Shown here: piece after piece, positions 17,774 to 28,300 of the stretch
How positions within the stretch are numbered: the first letter of the stretch is position 1
Layout: each line of letters starts with the position of its first letter
Program-made: the position numbers and the translations under genes
Origin: Cupriavidus taiwanensis
GTDB taxonomy: Bacteria > Pseudomonadota > Gammaproteobacteria > Burkholderiales > Burkholderiaceae
Direction of reading: 5' to 3'
NCBI RefSeq assembly: GCF_900250115.1
Contig: NZ_LT984805.1
Span: forward strand, 248,001-312,000
Length of the DNA: 64,000 nt
Notes under the pieces: generated by a model
What the model was told of the DNA's origin: nothing
Seen by the model: only the letters and a program-made list of their open reading frames with translations
The model's database searches: none

Positions 17774-19100
17774 CAGGCTGCTGAAGTACTCATCGCGCTA
17801 GCGATGAGTTTTTCCCCGCAAGGCGGGGAGCGCTGTTTTTCACAATCCGGAAGCCGGACGTCACTGCCTCGGCTTTTTCCGCGTTTTGGCGCCCATTCCG
17901 GCCTCATTAGCGCGATTACTGCAACTGCGGACGGATTTGTCCCAGCGAGCGCATGCGCACGAGGTGGTAGGCGGCCATGCTCAGCACAAACATCTGATCG
18001 ACTTTCTTCAGACCGCGCACCATCACCTGACGCATGCGCCCCACGGTCTTGACCCACCCGAAGCCCTGTTCGATCAGCTTGCGCTTTTGTTGCGAGACGG
18101 CATAACCGGCGCTGGAAGCAATGGCATCAGCAACGGCCGAGCGACGACCCGATGTGTTCTGCGCCACGTGGGGCGTCACCTTCATTTCCAGGCAGGCCTC
18201 AATGAACTCGTGCGCGTCATAGCCCTTGTCCGCGCCCACGGTGACTTCCACATTCAGGTCTTCAATCACCTGCCTGGCATCGTTAAGCATGACCTTTGCG
18301 GCCTCCCGCTCGGCGTGTCCGTCCGCCTTGGTCACCATGGCGCTAACCACCAGGCCATGGCGGTTGTCGCTCAGGGTATGACCCATGTAGCGCAGCTCAC
18401 TGGATGTCTTGCCCTTGCGGTAGAGCTTGGCATCGGGATCGGTCTTGGATTCGTGTGTCTCGTTGCTGCGCTTGCGACCTTTGAAGTTGCCGCCGGCGTC
18501 ATCGTCTTGGTCGTCGCCATCCTTGCGCACGAAGCTCTTGTGGCCTGCCCACGCCTGTATCAGCGTGCCGTCCACGCTGAAGTGCTCACCCGACAGCCAG
18601 TTCTTCTTCTGCGCGATGGCCAGCACCTCGTTGAAAAACTGGATCACCGCATCATGCTTGATCAGTCGCTCGCGGTTCTTGGTGAAGACCGTGGGCACCC
18701 AAACTGAGTCGTCCATCGACAGCCCGATGAACCAGCGAAACAGCAGGTTGTATTGCGTCTGCTCCATGAGCTGGCGCTCAGAGCGAATGCTGTAGAGCAC
18801 CTGCAGCAGCATGGCCCGCAGCAACTTCTCCGGCGCGATACTGGGGCGGCCACCCTTGATATCGGCCTCGTACATCTGCGCGAACAGCCGGTCCATCTTC
18901 ACCAGCGCCTGGTTGGCCATAGTCCGGATCGAGCGCAGCGGATGGGACTGCGGCACGAAATCCTCCAGCCTCCGCATAGTGAACAAGCTTTCCGTGAAGG
19001 TATCTGCGCCGCGCATGAATGTGGGATTGGATGGGATCCTCAAAGCAACGCTTCAGCCAGTCGTCGCGCTGACGTCCGCTGGAGGTATTTCAGCGGCCTG
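17774..19100 (-). mobile_element. IS-A copy 2 (IS5 family)
   Basis: 1327 bp with a perfect 4-bp target duplication CTAA on both sides (17770-17773, 19101-19104), confirming both boundaries. Confidence 0.92.
17916..19043 (-). CDS. IS5-family transposase (IS-A copy 2)
   Basis: 375 residues, the same as the protein at 9663-10790 with small changes (GGNFKGRK for GGSFKGRK, AVADAIAS for AVPDAIAS). The DDE residues are retained and it appears intact. Confidence 0.92.
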   Translation of the reverse strand: MRIPSNPTFMRGADTFTESLFTMRRLEDFVPQSHPLRSIRTMANQALVKMDRLFAQMYEADIKGGRPSIAPEKLLRAMLLQVLYSIRSERQLMEQTQYNLLFRWFIGLSMDDSVWVPTVFTKNRERLIKHDAVIQFFNEVLAIAQKKNWLSGEHFSVDGTLIQAWAGHKSFVRKDGDDQDDDAGGNFKGRKRSNETHESKTDPDAKLYRKGKTSSELRYMGHTLSDNRHGLVVSAMVTKADGHAEREAAKVMLNDARQVIEDLNVEVTVGADKGYDAHEFIEACLEMKVTPHVAQNTSGRRSAVADAIASSAGYAVSQQKRKLIEQGFGWVKTVGRMRQVMVRGLKKVDQMFVLSMAAYHLVRMRSLGQIRPQLQ

Positions 19101-19165
19101 CTAAGTTGCCACATTCGGTAAGCTACTGCCTCCTTCGTTGGCACAGGGCTCAAAATTGCTGTGTT

Positions 19166-19311
19166 ACTTGGTCCCACAGCTTGCCGCCGCCAGGCAAGGT
19201 GTTGTGATTGTGCTGCGAGCGCAATAGCCAATCCGCCGGGTGGCCCAACTCCCTTGCTTTGACCATCAGCGCCCATGATGTCCGATTCCAGTGAGCTACA
19301 TAGATGTCAAC
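19166..19311 (-). pseudogene. IS4-family transposase relic, middle part
   Basis: The minus strand reads ALMVKARELGHPADWLLRSQ followed by HNHNTLPGGGKLWDQV, homologous to residues around MARAQELGQPADWLIRSQH of the IS-C transposase but diverged. It is the continuation of the relic at 21247-21745, split by an IS21 element. Confidence 0.75.
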
Positions 19312-19376
19312 GCCGATTTAAATTTGACCCACTTTGGCAAGAATCGCCGAAGTAAAACTGACCCACCTGGCTCCCG

Positions 19377-20161
<785 letters not shown>

Positions 20162-20165
<4 letters not shown>

Positions 20166-21191
20166 GCCGCCACCTCCAGCAGGCTGTCATACACGGCCAG
20201 CGGATGCTGCAGGCTCTCGCGCGGGATGGGGCGCATGGGCCTGCGTACAGGCAGCGGTCTGCCCGCCTGCGGTAGCGGCAGCAAGGCCTCTTGCTCGACG
20301 GCAAGGCGCACCACGGGGCGCTCGCCAGTGGTGGCATGAACCCGTATGTTGGCCACCTCCGTCAGCCAGCGGCCAATGTACTGGTTGGCGGCCTCGACAT
20401 CCAGCTTCAGCCCGGCTTGTTTGAGCGTGGCGGCCAGCGGCACGACAAAGCTCTCCTTGAGATAGCGATTGAAGCGCTCGACCTTGCCCTTGGTCTTGGC
20501 GCGATAGGGACGGCATACCTTCAGTTCGAAGCCATACCGCTCGGCCTGCGCCAACAGTTCCCGGTCCCAGCGATGGCGGCCATCGCCGTGCGCGTCGCGC
20601 TCGACGACCACCGACTTGGCGTTGTCGAACAGGATGTGCTCGGGCACGCCGCCGAAGAAAGCCAGCGCCTCTTCCAGACAGGTGCATAGCGTGGCGGTGT
20701 CCTCGCCGGCCGTGAAACGCACGAAGCTCGCGCGGCTGTAGCCCAGCGTCGCCACCAGTGCCAGCAGTGGCTCGCGCCCGCGCCGAATGACTGTGAAGTC
20801 GGCCTGCATTTGCTTGCCAGGGGCCGTCTCGAAGCGCACCAGCGGCTCGGGCTCGGCGCTCTTATGCGGCGCCAGAAACACCTCGAGCTGGCTGACGCCA
20901 CCGTCGTAGCCGCGTTCGCGCAACTCGCGTAGCAGCACGGTCGCCGGAATCCAGCGCGGGCGTGCCGCTTCGATGCGCTCCAGCAAATAGCCGTGGTGCG
21001 GCGCAAGCTTCGTTGCCCTGAGCTCACGCGGCCTGTACCGACCCGCGTGTTCGTGGCCCAAATAGCGCCGCACCGTGTTGCGCGACAGACCCGTCTGCCG
21101 GTGCTATCTCCCTCACCCCCGCACCTCGTTTCGCCAATACCCTGATTTCCACTGCTTGCTCCTGTGTCAGCATCGGCGGCAAATCCGCCAT
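20162..21191 (-). pseudogene. istA: IstA transposase, frameshifted near the N-terminus
   Basis: From ATG at 21191 (MADLPPMLTQEQ) the frame runs to REIA, where an extra C near 21106 shifts it; the other frame continues RQTGLSRNTVRRYLG, the HTH recognition helix. The rest carries the DDE core with D in QADFTVIRRG, D in ILFDNAKSVV and E in KGKVERFNRYLK. Without correction the DNA-binding domain is separated from the catalytic domain. Confidence 0.8.
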
Positions 21192-21246
21192 CCTCCACCA
21201 GGTGGGTCAGTTTTACTTCGGCGGGGTGGGTCAGTTTTACATCGGC

Positions 21247-21745
21247 GCTAACACATAGACAAGTCGTGTGGCTGGCAGTGCGGCCGCCTGTTCCGCGACC
21301 CGCTCATATCCTTCGATCCAGCGGGTACTTTCCTTGATGCTGGGGCGCACTCCATCCGCACTCTTCGGCTCGCGTGCCCACATGTAAGCATAGAGCACGC
21401 CAGGCGGTTCGCGCGATGGCGATACAGCGTAAGTCGGCCAAGACAGTGATAGTCTGACCGTTAAAGTCCAGTTCCGTAGTGTCTTGGATCCAGAGCACCA
21501 CTTCGCATGCCCGCATCCGCTCGGCCTAACTCTGGCAGTGGGGCGCCAGAATATCGCGCCAGTCCAGTTCATCCTGCGCCAGGAAGCGGTACGCCGCAGC
21601 CGTTTCCGCCCAGCCGCCGCATGCGCTGGGTATGCTTGCCGTCGGTTTCTCTGCGATGCTATCGCTAGCTAGCAGCACCGCCCGCTTGTTCAGGCGCTAG
21701 TCGCCCAAGTCAATGTCCTTGAATTCTGCCGCCGCCCAACTCGTT
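21247..21745 (-). pseudogene. IS4-family transposase relic, N-terminal part
   Basis: Minus-strand text SWAAAEFKDIDLGD, then KPTASIPSACGGWAETAAAY, then VVLWIQDTTELDFNGQTI and IKESTRWIEGYERVAEQA follows the IS-C transposase pattern with several stops and frame changes. It is an older, diverged IS50-like copy, interrupted by IS21 element 1 at its ...TRLVYV position and resuming at 19311. Confidence 0.75.
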
Positions 21746-22153
21746 GCCTCTCCCTGCATGTGCCGGTCCATTTGGGGGTTGGGCCCCCAAGCGTTACGCA
21801 TGTGGTTTTCTCCGCCTTACGATCGTTCACCTGGTCATAGAATGCATGATGCGGTAGACGAACCTTTTGTCGAAGTGCAGGATATGCCACTGAAATGAAA
21901 ATCCCGCATAATTCTCAAGCTGCAATTATCATCAACATGTAGAGTGCCTCTTAGGGCTTAAGACCTACTGAAGCTGTCGCCCTACTCGTACGATTTTTTT
22001 GGCTGCTGCCAATACCATCGCTACTATTCTGACGTGCGCTCTCTATAGAAATGAAATCCGACGGGTAATACAATCTACCGGCCGCTTCAGAGCACGTTTC
22101 GAGCTGCCGCCCCCATAGCGCTTAGATGGTTTGATAGAACCTAAATTTCGAAA
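21746..22153. other. Upstream region of the sensory operon
   Basis: No gene seen. It is notably AT-richer than its surroundings and is the likely promoter region for the binding protein at 22154. Confidence 0.45.
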
Positions 22154-23263
22154 ATGAATCGCAGAGAGATGCTCCGCGCCGGAGCGTATGCCGGGCTTGT
22201 AAACATGATACATTCGACACATGCATTCGAACGGCGGCCCCACGTTGTGTTTCTCAACCCCGGCGAATCCGCTGAACGTGGCACCGGTCAACATTGGCAA
22301 TTGGTGTCCAGTTTTATGGGCATGGCCGCAACGACGTTTAATATGCAACTGGAGGTGTTGTACGCAGAGCGTGATCATTTACTCATGCAGCGCCAGGCGG
22401 AGGAAGTTGCCCGACGTAGTTTTCCCCCAGACTACGTAATCATTGTCAACGAGAAGATGGCCGCACAACAAATGCTTAAAGTGTTGGCTCACTCACCGTC
22501 CAAAATATTAGTTATTCACAACGATCTGACGTCCGAACAGCGCCAGTACGTCGGCAATGAACGGGAAAAAATTTCGAACTGGATCGGCACATTAACGGCG
22601 AACGCCGAGTTGGGCGGATTTCGCCTGATGGAGTTTTTATATCAACGACTCGGCCGACGAGAGGTTAATGTTATTGGAATAACTGGGGATCCTAATACAC
22701 CAGTCTCGCTGGAAAGGGCTGCCGGGGTCGCCACCTTCCTGAATCAAACGGCAAATGGGCGCATCTGTCAGTTGGTTTTTAGTGACTGGAGTCGAGCCGA
22801 TAGCCACCAAAAGGCTCGCGTACTGCTGGCACGGTACCCCGAAGCCAATGTCATGTGGGCCGCCAATGACACTATGGCACTGGGTGCACTTGATGCCGTC
22901 AAGCTTAACAACGCCCATGTTCTGGTAGGCGGCATGGGAGCTTTGAAAGAAGCGCTTGAAAGCGTGATTCATGGCGGCCTTGCGGGCATCGTAGCAGGCG
23001 ATTATTTTGTCGGTGCTTGGGCAATGGTACTGCTATACGATTATCACTGGGGCAAGGATTTTGCGAAACATGGGGGGCCGCGTCTAAAACTCGACTATCT
23101 TGGCATTATCGAGCGCACGAACGCCAGACGTTTTTCCGATGTCGTTTTTAGACGAATCGAAGCCTTTGACGTTAGACCCTATTCAAAGCATTTAAATCAA
23201 CGGGAAGGCTCCTATGATTTCGATCTTAAGCATCTTTTAAAAACTACGACCAGAAGCCTCTGA
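22154..23263 (+). CDS. Periplasmic sugar-type binding protein (sensor partner)
   Basis: 369 residues. An N-terminal segment MNRREMLRAGAYAGLV with a twin-arginine look suggests export. The rest follows the Peripla_BP_4 / LacI-type fold: VVFLNPGESAERGTGQHWQL, NVIGITGDPNTPVSLERAAG, MWAANDTMALGALDAVK and GGMGALKEALESVIHGGLAG. No ABC permease or ATPase gene follows; instead its TGA overlaps the ATG of a histidine kinase by one base. It therefore probably presents a ligand to that kinase, in the manner of LuxP with LuxQ. The ligand is unknown. Confidence 0.85.
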   Translation: MNRREMLRAGAYAGLVNMIHSTHAFERRPHVVFLNPGESAERGTGQHWQLVSSFMGMAATTFNMQLEVLYAERDHLLMQRQAEEVARRSFPPDYVIIVNEKMAAQQMLKVLAHSPSKILVIHNDLTSEQRQYVGNEREKISNWIGTLTANAELGGFRLMEFLYQRLGRREVNVIGITGDPNTPVSLERAAGVATFLNQTANGRICQLVFSDWSRADSHQKARVLLARYPEANVMWAANDTMALGALDAVKLNNAHVLVGGMGALKEALESVIHGGLAGIVAGDYFVGAWAMVLLYDYHWGKDFAKHGGPRLKLDYLGIIERTNARRFSDVVFRRIEAFDVRPYSKHLNQREGSYDFDLKHLLKTTTRSL

Positions 23264-25089
23264 TGCGTGTGCGTGCCAAATTTTCGCTGAGGTCCCTAAA
23301 TCTTCATACCAAGTTGATGCTTTCGCTTGTCGTGCTTGTCGCAGCTGTCGCCGGAACTTCAGCTTCTATGTTAGTAGAACACGAGCGCAACAGCCGACTT
23401 CTCGCACTAGGGGACCGGGCCACAAGAATTGCTGACCTTTTCAGCCAATCGCTTGTTCTGCCTTTATGGAACGTTGATCTTCGCGCAATCGAAAACCAAC
23501 TCGCCGCGCTTGCACCCAACCCTGAAGTTGCCGAGTTTACGGTTACCGCGGCAGGCTACGGAACGGTAGCTACTGTAAAAGGTTCCCGTCACTTAAACGA
23601 CGGCGAAAGCGTTGTACGTGTACGAGCAATTGAATATGATCCGCCCGGAAACGCACCGAAAGAGAAAATCGGGGAAATTCGAGTCGTACTAACCAAGGCT
23701 GTCGCTCAGGAGGCAATCAACCGCGCCCGGCAGGCCATCTTTGCGATTATGGCAGCGCTCCTAGCAGTGCTTTACGCTGCTAGCTTCCTCCTCCTGAAGC
23801 GCATGGTCCGCAGCCCCGTCAATGGCCTCGAAAAGATGGTCGATAAGATTTCTGGTGGAGATCTTGATGCGAGATGCGAGGTGAAATCTGGCGACGAGCT
23901 CGGGCGTCTCGCCGTGCGAATCAATTACATGGCCGATCAGCTTCGTACATCGACACTGCTTCTTCAAAAAAGCGAGAGAAAGTACCGTAGCATCGTGGAG
24001 AATGCTGTCGAGGGTATATTCCTCCTCGATCAAGCTGGAAATCTTGCCGAAGCCAATCCCGCGATGGCTCAACTGCTTGGCTATGACAACGCGTGTGATT
24101 TGACTGTGTCTGCAGAAAGCGATGGTCGACCAAAAAGCCCCTTTTCTCTCAGCCTAACTGCGACTTTGTTCAAGACCCTGAACGTCGATGGCGAAATTCG
24201 CGGCCTCGAACTTCAGTTGAGTCGGCTTGATGGAACACCTATATGGGTCCAATTGAATGCACGCGGCCTAATGGGAAGCGAAGGTAGCCTTCGTTATCTC
24301 GAAGGATTGCTCACCGATGTGACCGCCCGCAAGCATGCCTTGGAAGATTTGCAATTGCAGCGCGATAGGCTAGAGCTAGAGGTGAGCGAGCGGAAATGGA
24401 CCGAACTCGAATTGCTAGCATCCCGGGAGCGTCTCCAACAATTACATGCGCATCAGGAAGCGATTCGGGAGGAGGAAAGGAAGTGCATAGCCATGGAAAT
24501 CCACGATGAACTAGGGCAGCTTTTAACAGCCCTAAAAATGGACCTCTCCTTATTAAGCATGCAATTGCCGACGGGATCTGGTGTGATTCAGAAGGCTGAA
24601 GAGATGCGCGAATTGATTGAACAAACCATTCGCATTGTGCGAAATGTAGTGAGTCACCTGCGACCCACAGCATTGAACTATGGTCTCGCGTCCGCATTGG
24701 AATGGCTCGCTGCAGACTTTAGCCGCCACACCAAGATTCCGTGTCGATTCCAATCCACTCACCCCGAACCAAATCTTCCTGACCCTCGTGCGACGGCAAT
24801 TTTTCGTATCGTTCAAGAATCACTTACCAATGTTGCCCGCCACGCCAAAGCTTCCCAAGTCGATGTCACACTTGCCAATACAGACGCCGGTATCGAAGTG
24901 ATCATCAGGGACAACGGGCAGGGATTCAACGTTGTTTCTGCGCGCGCCGGATATTCATATGGATTACACGGTATGGCGGAACGCGCTCGCCTAATTGGCG
25001 CGCAGCTAGAAGTTCACAGCAAGCCAGATCGCGGTACCCTAATAAGACTGCGACTTCTGGAAACCTTTGAAAAACCTCAATCCCATTAA
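23263..25089 (+). CDS. Membrane sensor histidine kinase (HAMP, PAS, HisKA_3, HATPase_c)
   Basis: 608 residues. TM1 is at about 17-38, then a periplasmic domain of about 120 residues, TM2 at 158-178 (AIFAIMAALLAVLYAASFLL), HAMP at about 180-232, PAS at about 240-355, coiled coil at 357-400, and the phosphoacceptor H414 in EERKCIAMEIHDELGQLL, the NarL-partner HisKA_3 type. The ATPase motifs are NVARHAKASQVDV, DNGQGF and YGLHGMAERA. Translational coupling to the binding protein suggests a joint sensor. Its cognate regulator is most likely the LuxR/NarL-type protein at 26325-26957, convergent and now separated by IS-B copy 3. Confidence 0.92.
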   Translation: MRVRAKFSLRSLNLHTKLMLSLVVLVAAVAGTSASMLVEHERNSRLLALGDRATRIADLFSQSLVLPLWNVDLRAIENQLAALAPNPEVAEFTVTAAGYGTVATVKGSRHLNDGESVVRVRAIEYDPPGNAPKEKIGEIRVVLTKAVAQEAINRARQAIFAIMAALLAVLYAASFLLLKRMVRSPVNGLEKMVDKISGGDLDARCEVKSGDELGRLAVRINYMADQLRTSTLLLQKSERKYRSIVENAVEGIFLLDQAGNLAEANPAMAQLLGYDNACDLTVSAESDGRPKSPFSLSLTATLFKTLNVDGEIRGLELQLSRLDGTPIWVQLNARGLMGSEGSLRYLEGLLTDVTARKHALEDLQLQRDRLELEVSERKWTELELLASRERLQQLHAHQEAIREEERKCIAMEIHDELGQLLTALKMDLSLLSMQLPTGSGVIQKAEEMRELIEQTIRIVRNVVSHLRPTALNYGLASALEWLAADFSRHTKIPCRFQSTHPEPNLPDPRATAIFRIVQESLTNVARHAKASQVDVTLANTDAGIEVIIRDNGQGFNVVSARAGYSYGLHGMAERARLIGAQLEVHSKPDRGTLIRLRLLETFEKPQSH

Positions 25090-25124
25090 TCGAGAATCCG
25101 AGATGATTCGCCTGGAAGTCTTAG

Positions 25125-26315
25125 GGATACTCTGCACAAACGCGAATCGAGTGTGCTTGGCCGTTTAACAGGAAGCTGAATGCGCCACGACGCCAACCTA
25201 TCAGCTCGGAGCGAAGCTATCTCGCACGCGCGAAGCAGCATTCGCGGGCTGCGCGCGAGGCATCGGCGTGAGCCAGAAACGCGCTCATGCCCCGGCAGCC
25301 AGCAGTTTGCCGCGCGCCATCCACAAGTTGGACAGTGCGAACAAGGTCATGAGTTGCGCGGTGTTCTTCCTCAGCCCTCGATAGCGGACCTTGGTGTAGC
25401 CGAACTGCCGCTTGATGACCCGGAACGGATGCTCGACCTTGGCCCGGATGCCCGCCTTGATTCGCTCGACCTGATCGACGAGCGCGCCAAGTGGTTTGCT
25501 TTGGTCCAGGACGCGACGTTTGCCTGGCTTCATCGCTACGTGCCAGTTCACGCCCGCCCGCGCGTCCGGACGCTTCTCCACGCCCTGATAGCCCGCATCG
25601 CCGAACGCGTCGGTTTCCTCTCCATGCAGCAGGCTGTTGCCCTCAACCACGTCGTTGACCTTGCCCGCCGTGCCCCGCACCGTGTGCACCAGCCCGCTTT
25701 CGGCGTCCACGCCAATGTGCGCTTTCATGCCGAAATACCACTGGTTTCCTTTCTTGCTCTGGTGCATCTCTGGGTCGCGTTCGCCCGACCCATTCTTGGT
25801 CGAACTCGGTGCGCTGATCAGTGTCGCGTCCACCACCGTGCCCGCGCGCAGCATCAATCCCTTGTCGCGAAGGATGTCGTTGACCAGCGCGAGGATCTGA
25901 GCGGCCAGCTTGTGCTTCTCCAGCAGGTGACGGAACCGCAGGATGGTGCTCTCGTCGGGCAGCCTCACCGTCCAGTTGTCCAGCCCGGCGAACTCCCGAT
26001 ACAGCGGCACGTCGTGCAGCGCTTCTTCCATCGCCGGGTCCGACAGGCCGAACCATTGCTGAAGGAAGTGGATGCGCAGCATTGCCTCGACCGCGAACGG
26101 GGGACGGCCGCGCTTGCCTTCCGGGGCGTACGGAGCGATCAGCATCACCAGATCGGCCCATGGCACCACACGGTTCATCTCGTCCAGGAATTCGCGCTTG
26201 CGGGTGCGCTTGGTCGACAAGTTCAGTCCAAGGTCAGTTTGTTTCATGCGCCACATGCTCGCTGGCTCGACGATTCATTGCAAGCACATCCGCCGGCTAA
26301 TTGTGCAGAGCATCC
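25125..26315 (-). mobile_element. IS-B copy 3 (IS5 family)
   Basis: 1191 bp with a perfect TTAG target duplication (25121-25124 and 26316-26319), which fixes the element ends. It lies in the short gap between the convergent kinase and regulator genes and damages neither. Confidence 0.93.
25285..26256 (-). CDS. IS5-family transposase (IS-B copy 3)
   Basis: 323 residues, the same as the transposases at 4556-5527 and 11012-11983, with intact DDE motifs. It reads toward the kinase gene's 3' end. Confidence 0.92.
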   Translation of the reverse strand: MWRMKQTDLGLNLSTKRTRKREFLDEMNRVVPWADLVMLIAPYAPEGKRGRPPFAVEAMLRIHFLQQWFGLSDPAMEEALHDVPLYREFAGLDNWTVRLPDESTILRFRHLLEKHKLAAQILALVNDILRDKGLMLRAGTVVDATLISAPSSTKNGSGERDPEMHQSKKGNQWYFGMKAHIGVDAESGLVHTVRGTAGKVNDVVEGNSLLHGEETDAFGDAGYQGVEKRPDARAGVNWHVAMKPGKRRVLDQSKPLGALVDQVERIKAGIRAKVEHPFRVIKRQFGYTKVRYRGLRKNTAQLMTLFALSNLWMARGKLLAAGA

Positions 26316-26324
26316 TTAGAGACC

Positions 26325-26957
26325 TCATTCCTGCGTGAATCCATGTCGAATTGCATAGCGAATAAGCTCGGCGTTGTTCTGAAGCCCCAGCTTTTGCATC
26401 AGCCGCATCTTGTGGGTGCTGATCGTCTTAGCGCTTAGCGATAGTGACTCGGCGATCTCGTTGACGGTTTGCCCTGTAGCAAGCCGCTGCAGCACTTGGA
26501 ATTCCCGATCAGACAGCACTTCATGTGCTGGCGCGTCAGTGCCCCTCTGGTGAAACACCATGGCATCGACCAACGCCGGATCGATGAACTTGCCCCCTGC
26601 GGCAAGCTTTCGTATTGCCCCAAGGAGGATCTCCGGGTCACTATCCTTTGTCACATATCCAGATGCCCCGGCACGTAAGGCCCTTGAAGCGACCTGTGCT
26701 TCGTTATGCATGCTGAGAACCAGGATGACGAGACTCGGCCATTCGAGACGAACCCTCCGAATCAAGTCGATGCCACTGATACCGGGCATAGTCATGTCCA
26801 AGAGGAGAAGGTTGAACTCTCCGGTGCGCAATTGCTCCAACGCAGCGGCGCCATCCGCGGCCTCGCCTGAGACGACGATATCTGTCGTGGTCGCCACAAT
26901 TTGCTTTAGACCACTGCGGACGATCGCGTGGTCTTCAGCAATAAGAACTCGAATCAT
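26325..26957 (-). CDS. NarL/FixJ-family response regulator
   Basis: 210 residues. The receiver domain has the acidic pocket (IAEDHAIV), phosphoacceptor D in LLLLDMTMPGISG and K in YVTKDSD. The C-terminal LuxR-type HTH (LSDREFQVLQRLATGQTVNE and LSLSAKTISTHKMRLMQKLG) binds DNA. HisKA_3 kinases pair with this regulator class, so the kinase at 23263 is the obvious partner. Target genes are not evident. Confidence 0.93.
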   Translation of the reverse strand: MIRVLIAEDHAIVRSGLKQIVATTTDIVVSGEAADGAAALEQLRTGEFNLLLLDMTMPGISGIDLIRRVRLEWPSLVILVLSMHNEAQVASRALRAGASGYVTKDSDPEILLGAIRKLAAGGKFIDPALVDAMVFHQRGTDAPAHEVLSDREFQVLQRLATGQTVNEIAESLSLSAKTISTHKMRLMQKLGLQNNAELIRYAIRHGFTQE

Positions 26958-28300
26958 GCTTGACAGGGATTGGTGGCTATAAATTGACGCGCCCGCAACA
27001 GCACTGCGATCGTGTCGATACTTGGTCTTTCAAAACCCTATTATCAACACCGACATCCGTTGCTGGGGGAGGAAGGAACATGGTACGCCATATCCCTGGT
27101 GTTCGGATATGGGATACATCGATAGATCGACAGAGGCCATCCCCTTGCCACGCCGGATGTGAACTCTAGCGGCGCGTATTCGTGCCTTGCGTTAGGGCGC
27201 CGTCTTGTAGAAAGCGCCGATGGAAGGTTTGATCACCAGTAGGTGCGCGCAAGTCTAACGGCAGCTTCGCTGTACTCCCGGGGCGAAAGGAGCTTCCCGT
27301 CTACATGACCGGCGCGGCTCCTTCCGCAGGGACGTCGTCTTTGAATGCACAGTAAGTGACTTAAAAATTTGGTTATGTGTCGCAAGCGGGGAAACTGAAT
27401 GTGAATAAACGGCGCGCGCATGGAGCACTTTGGCGGTCGTGCACCGCCGGTATGACGATCGATAACCAATGCGTTGCCAGGCTCTTCCTACTTTTAGCGA
27501 GCGGCAGACCGCGCGAGTTAAGCAATAGCCATGCCGACAATGAGTTCTCGCCCCTTGAATGCGTCACTCCGGCTCTCACTGGAGACGCGCTGTCGTGCTC
27601 AAAGTTCTTTTAATCACGCTCCACGGTTTTACATGGGTGACCCAGCTTTGTGAGCGGCGTGCCGAAGATCGCCGGCAGTGCTATAGGCGCGCTCAAGCAG
27701 GGACAGAGCACTGATAGGTGAGCGCTGAAAAATTCTCAGATACCCGCTGCAGAATGCTCGAGAAGCAGCGGACTTTTTCGTACCGCCGAGACGGCACGAT
27801 TCGTCGGATGCGGTGATGGCATATAAGCGCCGCACCGCTGGTGATGCAGTTCCGGCGCGGCCCGCGTGGCCCTTGCCCTCTGGCGGACTGCCGCCGCAGC
27901 GCGCTGTGGTGCCCATTAGCAGCCCGCCCACCTCCGGAAGCACCAGCTCGCGCTATCCGTGGCTAAGGGATGAATTGCACCGCATGATGGAAGACTGTGT
28001 CAGAAGTGCGCGAAGCATGATTTTCGATCTGGACTACTTGAGCCCGGCAATCATACGTGCCCTGAGTGTTTTGCTGGATGACGCTGTGCTATGTTCAACG
28101 AGATCGCTCCAGCGCCCCGCTTGCTGAGCACGCTGTCGGACCTGAAGGAGTGGTGCCTGATCGCTGTGGGCTATGCGCCGCAGGGCATCGCCAGCCACGT
28201 TGCGCGCTTCCTCAAGGCATGTGCGGGCTCAATCAGCATGGGGGCAGTGTGCCGGCGACATCTGCCTTATCATGGGGCCTTCGCACCCATCACCACAACC
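26958..28300. other. Non-coding or decayed region
   Basis: 1.3 kb with only short unconvincing frames. Two stretches look protein-like without family match: minus strand near 27233-27310 (KLLSPREYSEAAVRLARTYW) and plus strand 27955-28085 (MMEDCVRSARSMIFDLDYLS, then PAIIRALSVLLDDA). They may be remnants of lost genes. The first 150 bases should include the regulator's promoter. Confidence 0.4.
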
